Positions 15,260 to 24,184 of a stretch of 64,000 bases of DNA are shown piece after piece. The translations under genes and the position numbers were made by a program. The stretch's first letter is position 1, and each line of letters opens with the position of its first letter. The notes beneath the pieces were generated by a model. That model did no database searches and was not told the origin of the DNA. It saw only the letters and a program-made list of their open reading frames with translations. Origin of the DNA: Oikopleura dioica (lineage: Eukaryota; Chordata; Appendicularia; Copelata; Oikopleuridae); the NCBI GenBank assembly GCA_907165135.1, contig OU015567.1, forward strand, positions 5,709,001-5,773,000, given 5' to 3'.

Positions 15260-17455
15260 TCATTTGTCAACTTCCAAGGAACAAGTGTTTTCTTCCTTTA
15301 TTTCTTTGACTACCGATTCCGGCTGCTTCGAATTTGTAGGGTTCATTCGAACGTCGATCGCCTTCAACACGTCCGGATGATCGTGCTGCGCGTTCGTCAA
15401 GCGTTCTTCATGATAGCTGTCTCGACGTGTTCCGCGAGGAAGAACTTCTGCTGGTTTTCCAAGCTCTTGCTGCAGACTCTCGAGCAAGTGCAGAACGAAG
15501 TCGCCCTAACCTAGGAGCATGTAGTTTCGAGTCGCTTGGAAGTGAAGCGGTAAGTTGTAGACTTCGTTCAAAACCGACAAAAGACGAATAGATGTGGACT
15601 CGTATGTATCTAAATTCAATAGTCCATTTGATGTCTGGTAAAGGCTTAAGATGGTAGAATTCCAAACCCTAACCCTCTCGTAATCAATTGATTGTCCCAA
15701 TCATCCCAAAGCCTTCCTGCTTCTCGTGCTGCGCGATAAAGGCACTGATTTCGCGAACGTAAAAGCCAAACGCGCCCAGCGACTCCGCATCTGATCGATC
15801 GCGACTGTCAACTCTGTATTTCTCCTTGAGTCGGTATCTGTAAAGTGAATTGACGTTGTCGTCGTAGCAAATGAAAGTGCCGGGGATGTCTTCCATCGCG
15901 AAAAGAGTGTCTCGAATGAGATCCGCTTGAGAGACGTTCAAGTAGTCGCCAGCAGTGTTTGAAAACCCGCAATATTTTCCGCGGGCGCGGGGGCCGATTC
16001 CAAAATTTTGCGCGGTTGCGGGCGGGCGCGGGGGCCGATTCAAGAATTTTGCGCGGGTGCGGGCGGGCGCGGGCGGAGGCCCCGCAAAAAATCGCGCCCG
16101 CGGGCGCCCGGGGGCAGGGGGCGCCCGTGACCCTCGCGCCCGCAGGCCCCGCGGGTTCGAGGGCTATGAATCTGCGAATTATAGAAGAATAACTCTCAAA
16201 AAAACCATAATTAAGCTAAAAACTAAGATAATTTGACTTTTTAAATCAATGGGTGTGGGTGGGGTTGGGGACAAAACTGAGATTGATCAACTAAATGTTC
16301 CAAGCCTATGTCAAGCCCCTTAAATCAAAAAATCAAGGAACGGGGCTGAGACGGCCCAAAAATTAACAAACAAGGGGTCTATCGAATCGATAGTATCGAT
16401 AGCTTAGAATGCAATGAGAAAGGTAGATTTCTCTGTTATGAAGAAGTTCTATTGACAATAATGTTCGTCTGGATTCATAATTCAAATCGGCTGATTTTCC
16501 AGTCAAAGATTGCCAAAACGGCCTTTATTTAAAAAAACTGGCCCTTTATTCTTAAATCAAGGAACGGGGCCCATTCATTTTACGCAAAGTTTTTTAGATG
16601 AAAACCCAACATTCTTAACTAGCTTAATTCAATTTATGGTGAGCCCCGGGCGCCCGCGGGCGCGAAAAATTTCCGCGGGCGCGGGAGGGCGCGGGGGCCA
16701 GATCAAAAATTTTCTACGGGCGCGGGCGGGCGCGGGGCCAAATCCGAGATTTCTTGCGGGTACGGGGGCGCGGGCGCCCGTGGCCCCCGCCCGCGGCCCC
16801 CGCGGGGTTCGCGGGCGGGTTTTTCAAACACTGGTCGCCAGAGCCTGTTGCTTTTGCAGGTGTTCTGAAAATTAGTTGGGAGCATTCTTTGTGCAGAGAC
16901 AACATAGATAGAGTATTTCTTTTTGAAGTATTTCTTTTGAAGTTGACAATGAAGCCTGCGTTTTTCTCTCGGCGTCGATTGATAGATCGGCCGCGATCTA
17001 CTCGACGAGATAGAAGTAACCGTGACACTGTTTTGCGAGAGGTTCTCTTTGTTCCGCTCGTTTCGGCTGAACGCTGACTTGTCCATCGACATGACAGAAC
17101 GGAAGGCCGAGTCTTCGTCTTCCTTTGCGCTGGCCATGTCTTTCAGGAACTCAAGGACGGCCGCGTGCCGAGTCAGTTTCGGCTGCACACGACTCCACAT
17201 ATTTTCGAAGACGGCGTAGTTTCTTTGCGGAATGCGCCTCGCTAGATCTTCCTTCAGAAGAGTTGTCGAGCATTGTTCCGATGCGACGAACACTAAAATT
17301 GAGGAATTGTTTGAATTCCTGCTTGTAAGATTTGTACCTGATTTTGTCGTTTCAATCGCCTTGCTCCTGTCGGGGTTTTTGATGTGCAGGCAATGTAGAA
17401 GCTCCTTGCAGCTAAAACAAGGCCTTCTAAAAATGAATCGCGCTTTCGAATTCAC
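15260..17455 (-). pseudogene. TUBGCP3: TUBGCP3-like (gamma-tubulin complex component 3) pseudogene
   Basis: Reading right to left: an N-terminal GCP3-like segment (about 17300-17030), an exon after a TTTTCAG acceptor at about 16870, the conserved block ADLIRDTLFAMEDIPGTF, then LLSVLNEVYNLPLHFQATRN and GDFVLHLLESLQQELGKP, which match the GCP family. The copy is broken. A hAT-like element sits inside the conserved exon. Between the GQS-like segment (about 15690) and the LLSVLNEVY block some 200 residues of the family are absent. The GMIG/GQSI junction needs a one-base frame change. A TAG at 15506-15508 stands exactly where family members have Gln in LLGQGDF. A short stretch near 15400-15440 reads better in another frame. 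The GCP3 assignment is strong; the functional parent copy must be elsewhere. Confidence 0.8.
15953..16833. mobile_element. Non-autonomous hAT-like DNA transposon (881 bp, GC-rich)
   Basis: Ends are inverted repeats beginning CAGTGTTTGAAAA followed by CCCGC (one-base indel between the two ends). The 8-bp sequence GTCGCCAG flanks it on both sides (15945-15952 and 16834-16841), the signature of hAT insertion. Removing element plus one duplication restores a continuous GCP3 reading frame (ATGSGDY then LNVSQADL). Both subterminal zones are extremely GC-rich, built from GCGGGCGCGGG blocks, and lie in the same orientation rather than inverted. The AT-rich centre (about 16170-16640) has no transposase ORF. 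The long GC-rich ORFs here are by-products of base composition. Confidence 0.88.
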
Positions 17456-17468
17456 CTACGCCAAGATT

Positions 17469-17660
17469 CTATAAGCTTGTGATCGAAGCAGTGAGCTGTT
17501 TGAGGCCGTTGTGCGCGAGAATGAGCTCGGAGAGGTGCTGCAGTTGGCTGAAGTCGGAAGAAATCTGCGTCAGTTGGTTGATGCTCTTGTCGCTGAGAGA
17601 AAGACTGTTGTGTCTGCTTTTCTTGTTTTCTTCAACAAGTTTGCGACCTTGCTCGACATT
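17469..17660 (-). pseudogene. Leucine-rich-repeat gene fragment (single exon)
   Basis: A single exon-like stretch preceded by a good acceptor (CTTAATTTCAG) reads as LRR-like sequence, including INQLTQISSDFSQLQHLSEL and ILAHNGLKQL, and ends in TAG at 17469-17471. Only about one and a half repeats are present and neither a start exon nor further LRRs are visible nearby, so it looks like a fragment. It lies between two unrelated coding segments on the same strand. I cannot say which LRR family it comes from. Confidence 0.5.
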
Positions 17661-17834
17661 CTGAAATTAAGACGAATGACAACAGCTTCAAAGCTTGTAA
17701 AAATCAACCATCAACGCATTCAAATCATCTAGTAATTTTACAAGCTTGGGCCTTGAGTACTTGGATAGTTATCTTTTTGAAGAATGAAGTTAGGCCAGAG
17801 CTTAGAGCATGCCCTGATGAGTGTCGACCGCGTG

Positions 17835-18475
17835 CTAGACTGAGTAGTACCACTGCATCAGCTCGGGACTCTGTTCGTACTGCTCCCAAGCGCTCGTTCC
17901 TTTCGTCAAGTTGATAACTGCAAAAGCTTCGATATCCGCCGATATATGGAGGGCCGCTCTCCGCCGAGGAAACGCTCTTCGCCCTTTCGCTCCAGAAATT
18001 TAGCAATTTGGCTTTGGCAGTATTGCTCGCGCGTTTGCTCTGGAAACTCTTTCCAAACGTGGAAGATACAAAACCAAGCGATAAACATCAGTCCAAGGCC
18101 ACCAGCAACAGCGCATACTTTGCCAGTCACCGTGTCTCTAAACAAACAGTCAGAATCATCATGCATCCGCCACTGTAGCAACCTGTAATTGTCGGATTTT
18201 TCCAAAAACTTGAGCTGATTTTGAATGGCTCTCGAATCAGCGGGGTACAAATTTGGCGCCACCGTGTGAAGAATTCCGTCTTGAACGAATTTCCTGTCTG
18301 GATCTGTCCATCTTTCGTCTAGATCGGTGTGCGCCTTGCAGCCGAAATACCCAAATAAACGCACTTTCTTGTTCGAGTTCCAATATTCAATCGTTCCAAA
18401 GGAATCTTCGATTATGTAGCTTCTATCTTTGGCCAACACATTTCTCGATTCCTTCTCGTTCCAGAAGAGCTTTCA
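17835..18475 (-). CDS. Unidentified single-pass membrane protein
   Basis: A continuous frame (from about 18475, with ATG at 18437-18439) encodes about 145 residues before a hydrophobic segment (CAVAGGLGLMFIAWFCIFHV), then a charged tail ending QIAKFLERKGEE. A GT-AG intron of about 54 bp (donor in GAGC|GTTTCC, acceptor TTTTGCAG near 17912) joins this to a last exon ending ELMQWYYSV and TAG at 17835. The soluble part is on the N-terminal side, and no signal peptide is seen. The start is uncertain because the frame is open a little upstream of the ATG and closed by TGA at about 18480. I do not recognise the family. Given its broken neighbours it may itself be a remnant, but no lesion is visible in the part read. 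Confidence 0.5.
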
Positions 18476-19569
18476 ATCGCTTTAAAATCACCTCGAATCC
18501 AATCGTTCCCAGGCAACTTCCCAGGCGACATCCTAAAAAAGCTTTTTAGGACTTGTTAAAACTCAACTGTAGTTACATTAAATGTGGCTTGGCATTTGTC
18601 GTTCGTCTTTAATCCTGGGGCAACTTGTTCGAACACGGAGACTGCTTTTTTACTCGTTGGCATAATCAGTTCGTCGGGTTCGCCTGAATTAAACGTTTCT
18701 CAACTCGAAATCAAGGAAGACACTCACCTTCGAAGCCTGGCACTTTGACAAGATCGCCCGGAACTGCTCCAGCTGGCGGGGCCAAGATCTCGACTTTCTC
18801 TGGTGTAGAAGCGCACATGATCATTGCTTCGGTAACGATTCCTCTCATTTTCGCCGGCTTGAAGTTGCACAGAAGGACGACCATTCTGTTCTTCATCTAT
18901 TGCGGGGTAAAAGCATAATGCTCCGAACTCCATCCGCCAGAGGGCGCTCGGAAAAAGAGGTGGAAGAGCGGAAATGACCTTGAAGAGCGCTCTTTGCAGG
19001 GAGCCGGAGGAGAGTACGCTGAGGAGCGCCGAGGGAGAACCTCCGGAGAGTACACACCGGGTGAGCAAGTACGGAAGGGAGCGCGAAGCCACCTCAACCC
19101 AGCGTGAAGTGTGTCAATCTCTGTTCAAACACCGCTATCATTTCTGATCACGTAGTACCCCCTGAATGAGCTTAATTTCGCTTAACTGATTTTTCACGCT
19201 CTTTTTTTTAATTATTTATATACTTAAACATCTTTTTAGAGTGAAATTTTGCGCTGAATCTAAATAAAGGGTCAAAAACACTAAATTTTGATGATAAATT
19301 TAAAAAACATAACTCTCAGGCTCAGGGTGGCACAACTTGTCGAATTTAAGTTTGATAATTAACGTTTAATTATTAAACTTTGATTTGAAATTTATTGAAT
19401 AGGAGCATGAGATTTTGGGTCTTATTTTTAAGGGGTTCACCAATCTAGGAACACTTATCATCGATCACAAAATGAGGGAAATAGAATTATGTTCGGTTAA
19501 ATCCATTTTCTGCTCAAAAAGAGCTTTCTTCTGATATATATATGCCCAAAGAAACAACGCCATCACTCT

Positions 19570-20284
19570 GGAAGGGTTCCTCTCGTGGCCATTTCGAGAA
19601 ATGTACCTCTCGTGGTCATGCACCTCTCGTGGCCATATACCTCTCGTGGTCGTCACGTACACTTTCGTCAGAATCTTATCAAATGACCACCAGAGGAACA
19701 TGGCCACCAGAGGTACATGACCACGAGAGGTATTTTCACAAAAGCTCATTATCGGGTTCTCTCTTCCTATTTAATCAATTCTCTGGCGAATTTCAGACAA
19801 ATCTTCTTCTGCAATAAATTTAATTTAATAATATCCAGAGCTTTTGCTGCACTTCTATACTTCTCCCAACAAAAATATCAATGACTTGCTCGAACATTCC
19901 CTCCTTTGATGCTTTAAAATCGTTTGATAAAGCCTAAAAATTTTATAAAATGTTGAATAAATGGATATTCTTTCCATTTGATTTTTGTCAATAAAATAGA
20001 GTTATAAAATATAACAGAGTTGTTAACAGAGTTCCATGCTATGGTGAAAATTGATTGAATAAATTTGCCAGACAATTGATTAAATAGGAAGAGAGAACCC
20101 GATAATGAGCTTTTGTGAAAATACCTCTCGTGGTCATGTACCTCTGGTGGCCATGTTCCTCTGGTGGTCATTTGATAAGATTCTGACGAAAGTGTACGTG
20201 ACGACCACGAGAGGTATATGGCCACGAGAGGTGCATGACCACGAGAGGTACATTTCTCGAAATGGCCACGAGAGGAACCCTTCC
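19570..20284. mobile_element. Foldback/MULE-like MITE with about 220-bp inverted arms
   Basis: Left arm 19570 to about 19795 and right arm about 20060-20284 are near-perfect inverted repeats starting GGAAGGGTTCCTCTCGTGG. The central spacer is about 265 bp. Each arm carries several copies of a CCTCTCGTGG(C/T)CAT motif, mirrored by its reverse complement, so the DNA or RNA can form a long hairpin. The 9-bp CATCACTCT flanks both ends (19561-19569 and 20285-20293). A 9-bp duplication with long inverted repeats is typical of Mutator-like elements. There is no coding capacity of its own. It is nested in the older element around it, so it inserted later. Confidence 0.88.
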
Positions 20285-20455
20285 CATCACTCTTACTCGC
20301 CTCTAGAATTGATAATAAAGTTGATACTGGCATGGGTAGAACAAAAATATCCCCTCCGCCCCTGCTGTGCTCACTCACTCCCAGGTGTTACGTTCGAGTA
20401 GCGTATTGAGGGCTTATCGCCAACTCATCAGTTCTCCCTGGGCTCGCAAAGTTCG

Positions 20456-20474
20456 GAGGACTCAGAGTCCTCCG
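20456..20474. repeat. Perfect short palindrome
   Basis: GGAGGACTCAGAGTCCTCC reads the same on both strands apart from its central base. It lies near the right end of the 18904-20526 element and may be a transposase-binding or hairpin feature of that element. Confidence 0.6.
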
Positions 20475-21549
20475 CGCATCTTGCGCCCTCATGCGAGAAG
20501 AGTTCGGAGCATTGTGCTCGACATCCTCTATTGCAAGGGAACATGCTTGACAAGTCCGGAAATGACGGTTCGTGGTTTATCCTCTCCGCATTCAATTAGT
20601 TCGAGGTATAAAGCGTCCGCATCTGAAAAAAAGAGAGTCATTTGAGCGATTTATTGTCCTGGAGGAGTTGTTCTTGGATATTTGAGAAGGCTAAATTTTG
20701 AAAAGAATTAACGCCTTTAGAGATAAGTTTAACTTCCTTTCTTAATACAAAGATAAAAAGTTCTGAACTCGAATCTCCCGAAAACAAAATAATACAATTT
20801 TCCAAATACCTGGGTGTTTTCTTGCAGTCGATGATCTTTCCCACCTTCATCAACAACCTCGAAACATCGACTGGCTTCTCTGGTTCGGCCGCTTTCGCTG
20901 GCTGAGGCTTCTTTTCCTTCTTTTCTTTCTTGGGCTTGTCCTTTTTCTGGTTTTCGTTCTTTGGCTTCTCCTGCTGTTCGGCCTTCTTTGGCTCCTCTTT
21001 CTTTGAGGCTTCATTTTTAGCTGCTCCTTTCTTTTGTGGCTTTGGAAGAGCGACTTGAGTCTTTCCGTTTCGAAGCTCAAGAGTTGTCAATTCCGTTTTC
21101 AACGCTTCGACTTGTTTTCTGAAACGGCGTTGAGCGATAAAGGATCTCCTGCTTCAAGATCGTCTCCTGAATGTTAGCAGGAAGCGTGCCCATCGCCTTG
21201 ATCGCGGCGATCTTTTCCGTCAGTGTTTGAATGATCTTGTCGGCTTCGACGGATCGCGCCTCAAGCTCGGCCGCGCTGAGAGCCATGGTTCGAGAGAGAC
21301 TTCTAAAAAGGCACACTCTGGTCAGCATTTACTCGGTTTTTTCTGAAGTCGGAAATTTTTTCTTTTGATTTTAGAATTTTATTTTTAGGAAAGCAGTTTT
21401 TAAGCATTTGAAATTGTTTGGCAGTATCGAATATTCAGAAATATACGGAAGCGGAAAGGCGGAAATAGAATGGCTGAAATATGTACAAGAGAAGAAAGGG
21501 AGGGTGTTAGGAAAATATTGGAAAATTGCGTTTGTAAGGACTTGAAACT

Positions 21550-22690
21550 TTAAAGAAACTCCTGGCTCAGAGAAGATTGAAGGAATGGCTTTTTCACGGG
21601 GCTGGAGCTGATGTTCGTCCACAGGCCGCCGCACATCGAGCGCTTGAGGAATCGGTGGTCCCAGCCCGAAATCAGCGATTCCTGACGATCTGCAAGCAGT
21701 TACGTTAGCGACAGAGAGACTGCAAGCGAACTTACTGTAGGTGTACGCTCCGGAGCGCGAGCAGTGCCTTAGATCTCGAGTTTCTTCGCGTCCGACAATT
21801 GTGCGGCGCACGAAATCGGTGTCCACAACCATCAAGGCGGCCCGTTTCGTCTCCGACTTGCCCACTTGAAAGGTCCGTCCCTTCAGACTCGTAACGTGCG
21901 GCTTCTTCATGCTCACTTCTCCGTCGAGACGCGACACTTTAACAGCTCGCACGAATCGTACAGCTCCCTGAAACAAATCCTAAACCCAGAATCTTTGAAA
22001 AAGCAAAGTAACCTTCATTGGAATGTTTTCGCCGAGTTGCTGGGCCGCAGCCGCTTTTGAAAGAATAGCGTACGATTCAGAGAGCGGGTCGCACTTGACG
22101 TCTTTGATCGTGTAAAGGGGACTGCAGTTGTTGTGCAGAGTAGGAGATGATGTGCGTGGCCATCCACTGGATCAGGTGGCCAACAGATTGGAGGATGCGC
22201 ATGTTCGTTTCGAAGGTATTCATCATTACGTTCAGCAAATCGTCGAGGTTCTCGTTCGAGTCTACAATCTGCGAGAGCCGTTCGCGAAGGTCAAAGTTTT
22301 CTTCATTCAAACTAGCTCCCGTTGGACGGAGGAAACTTATGAACAGCTCCAGAACAGCTGTGGTCAAAAGCTGAAGCAAGAAGTTAACTTTTATTAGCAA
22401 GAACGCTTGACTAACCGTGGATATCCTCGACGAGCGTGGTCAGCGGCGATTGAGCTCTTGAGCTTGGTGATCAAGGCGTTTGCCATCGAGTGATTTTGAA
22501 CCAACAGTCGTGCGTCCCAACAGTCAGTGTCCGAGAGAAGACTGTACTCCAGGAACAGTTGGATAGCTTCTTCTTTCATTTGCACGGGCAGTTCTGCTTC
22601 TAGCCACGGATTCACTGAAATAGTGAGCTTTTTGCAAATTTTAAAAAGAGGTCACCTTGCGAAACGTAAGGATTGCTGTTGTTGTCGAGT
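21550..22690 (-). pseudogene. Unidentified gene fragment, at least four exons, 5' truncated
   Basis: From right to left: NPYVSQ joined by a short GT-AG intron to VNPWLEAELPVQMKEEAIQL and WDARLLVQNHSMANALITKL; an exon with LRERLSQIVDSNENLDDLL and GHLIQWMATHIISY; then an exon with YTIKDVKCDPLSESYAILSK and QQLGENIPMK; a canonical short intron (21971-22011 region); then GAVRFVRAVKVSRLDGEVSM and the final residues ending LQSSLSQEFL (TAA at 21550). The 5' side stops abruptly at about 22690, with an in-frame TGA upstream, next to an unrelated ZDHHC16 piece, so the fragment looks truncated there. The helical, soluble composition suggests a scaffold protein. I do not recognise the family. Confidence 0.5.
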
Positions 22691-22744
22691 CATAACAAGG
22701 CGCATTCCGCTATAAATTATATAGCCTTTCATAGTGGTATAAGA

Positions 22745-22945
22745 AAATTATTTTGTTTGGTTTGTACCTGAAGCGTGGTCTGGTCTCTGGAGATCAGGAG
22801 CACGTGATAGGCGGTGAGGGCGCCGAGAGCCAGCGTGATCCAGCGAAGATAGGAATAGCCGACCAGCGAGAAGTAGCCGCAGCCGAACGTCGTCCAGAGG
22901 CAGAAGTTGAAGAAGTAGCGCCGGTTGAAATGGCCGACGCCAAAA
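22745..22945 (-). pseudogene. ZDHHC16: ZDHHC16 3' fragment, duplicate of the 48.7-49.0 kb gene
   Basis: Nearly the same sequence as 48722-48970, encoding HFNRRYFFNFCLWTT and LALGALTAYHVLLISRDQTT, but lacking the stretch that corresponds to about 48809-48868 (SEWPSRKIYRRF and the next helix). It has no DHHC cysteine motif and no upstream or downstream exons, so it cannot encode an acyltransferase. At about 22945 it joins directly to an NR2C2AP fragment. Confidence 0.85.
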
Positions 22946-22954
22946 GAAAGAAGA

Positions 22955-23065
22955 ACTAACCTTCTGGGAAAAAAGGAAGACTGGGATACGGCCCAGTTTT
23001 GAAAAAGCATTTTCGTCCGGCAAAGCCGCCTTTGAATTGGATTCTCAGCTGGAATTTAACGACAT
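22955..23065 (-). pseudogene. NR2C2AP: NR2C2AP exon fragment, duplicate of the 45.5-45.6 kb gene
   Basis: The sequence from ACCTTCTGGGAAAAAAGG onward parallels 45525-45640, the exon encoding the QFQGGFAGQKCFFKTG region, with scattered substitutions and small indels. Only this exon is present, and it is fused to the ZDHHC16 piece. In the intact genes the two loci lie about 3 kb apart in the opposite order, so the fragment was rearranged. Confidence 0.8.
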
Positions 23066-23239
23066 TCTTTTCGTTCATAAGCGCCAAAAATTTCGCATTG
23101 TTTTTCAAGCCACAGTTGCATCAATGGCTAAATTTGAGATAATACATTTCATTACGATTCAGCGGAATCTTACACCCAATAATTGGGTCCCAATTTTCAG
23201 GCTGAAGTCTACCTGAAAAGCATTTTCCGAGTCCAAGAA

Positions 23240-23948
23240 GTTCACCAATCCCGTCGTCTCAACCGAAGCCAATCGCGCAAAAACGAGAAGAAAAGCTTGT
23301 TGAACAGTAAGAGTAGTAGAAGTTCTAGTAGTACTAGAATATTGCCACCGGCGACGGAATACGACAAGTCTCGCACGTGATAGCCTCCTTGCGGCTCCAT
23401 GTAGCGGAAAGGCTCGAAAGTGTTGGTCATTCCCGAAGAACCCAGAATTTCATGTTGAAGTAGTCTGCTCCTGTCGCCCGCCTGGAGGATCGAGGTAAAG
23501 TGCTTGCACTGGCTTACTTCCGTGGTTGAGCGCAATGCGGCTCGTTATCGGAAGCGTTATTCTTCGCCCATTGTCTTGCTAAAGTAAGAGTTAGTAAGCA
23601 AGAGTAGGTAAGATTGATTCGATCGACGAAAAATACCTCATCATCTGACTCTGAGTCACTGTCAGAGACTTCCTCTTCTTCTTTCTTCGCATTTTTCTTC
23701 GACTTTTTCGCGAGTTCTTGCATGTTAGGAATGACGAAGCCGGGAGGTAGAGCAGGACCGACATCTTCTCCGTCAGATTCTGGCGCCGGCTCGGCAGGTT
23801 TGGATGGCTTTGATTCAACTTTGCTTACAGTCCGTTTTTTCCGACTTTTGACGATTTTTCTCCTCCTCTTCTCGCCGGGCTAAAGTTTCATGGCTTCTTT
23901 CTTGAGCATCGCTTGGAGATCAAATGTACGCGCTTTTTTCTGACTCAT
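23240..23948 (-). pseudogene. WDR70: WDR70 5' fragment with frame lesions
   Basis: The ATG at 23946-23948 opens MSQKKARTFDLQAMLKKEAM, matching the WDR70 N-terminus. An acidic linker with EDVGPALPPGF and a KSKKNAKKEEEEVSDSDSES segment follow. The first WD-repeat exon (about 23240-23560) can only be matched to WDR70 by hopping frames: VQALYLDPPGGR, then FNMKFW, then GMTNTFEPFRYMEPQ and SVAGGNILV correspond to successive parts of one family block. No further WD repeats are present. WDR70 is a nuclear seven-blade propeller linked to DNA-damage-associated ubiquitination. This copy is clearly dead. Confidence 0.78.
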
Positions 23949-24184
23949 CCTTTCGAATTCAACCAAAATCGATTTCTAGGATCTCTATTTGACAAGTCCG
24001 AAAATGCGAAATGAAGAGTTAGAACAAAATGTACCGTCGGTTATTGTTTTAAAAAGTTTCCAATTTATTTGGGAATGTGAACAGTAGATGTTAGCAGGGG
24101 ATAAATTGGGTGCGGGAATGTGAAAAGTGAACGTTAGCGACTATTCGTGAGTATATACATTTTATGTGAAGGTGGTGAAAATGG

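Larger units (their letters stand above)
18904..20526. mobile_element. DNA transposon remnant with 8-bp target duplication (inside AIMP1)
   Basis: The sequence TCTATTGC occurs at 18896-18903 and again at 20527-20534. The ends between them are imperfect inverted repeats: left GGGGTAAAAGCATAATGCTC, right (reverse) GGATGTCGAGCACAATGCTC, both continuing CGAACTC. An 8-bp duplication fits hAT, P or Merlin-type elements. No transposase ORF is visible. The body contains a GC-richer left part (18960-19130), an AT-rich stretch (19140-19560) and the nested foldback element. The insertion lies inside the EMAPII coding region, so it is either spliced out as an unusual intron or inactivates the gene. Confidence 0.7.
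18556..21286 (-). pseudogene. AIMP1: AIMP1 (p43/EMAPII) gene copy, disrupted
   Basis: Exon 1 starts MALSAAELEARSVEADKII (ATG 21284-21286) and is followed by the Lys/Glu-rich linker. The tRNA-binding EMAPII domain follows: KPVDVSRLLMKVGKIIDC, then [13 protein letters not shown] and [14 protein letters not shown], then MKNRMVVLLCNFKPAKMRG and the C-terminal KCQATF. AIMP1 is a structural tRNA-binding subunit of the multi-aminoacyl-tRNA-synthetase complex. Lesions: an extra A just before the donor at about 20810 puts the HPDADA junction out of frame; the exon 1/linker junction also changes frame; a 1.6-kb transposon splits HVPLQ from MKNRM; and the rejoined site would read CAA-TAG-ATG, a stop where homologues have Gln. 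The C-terminus is about 15 residues shorter than vertebrate AIMP1. TyrRS C-terminal domains are similar, but the N-terminal coiled coil and linker favour AIMP1. Confidence 0.8.

Noticed and set aside
15655-15680. Telomeric repeat at CCAAACCCTAACCCTCTCG
   Set aside because: Only about two units and located inside the GCP3 remnant; probably chance.
15955-16875. Long Gly/Arg/Pro-rich ORFs on both strands
   Set aside because: They are produced by the GC-rich blocks of the hAT-like element and have no family features.
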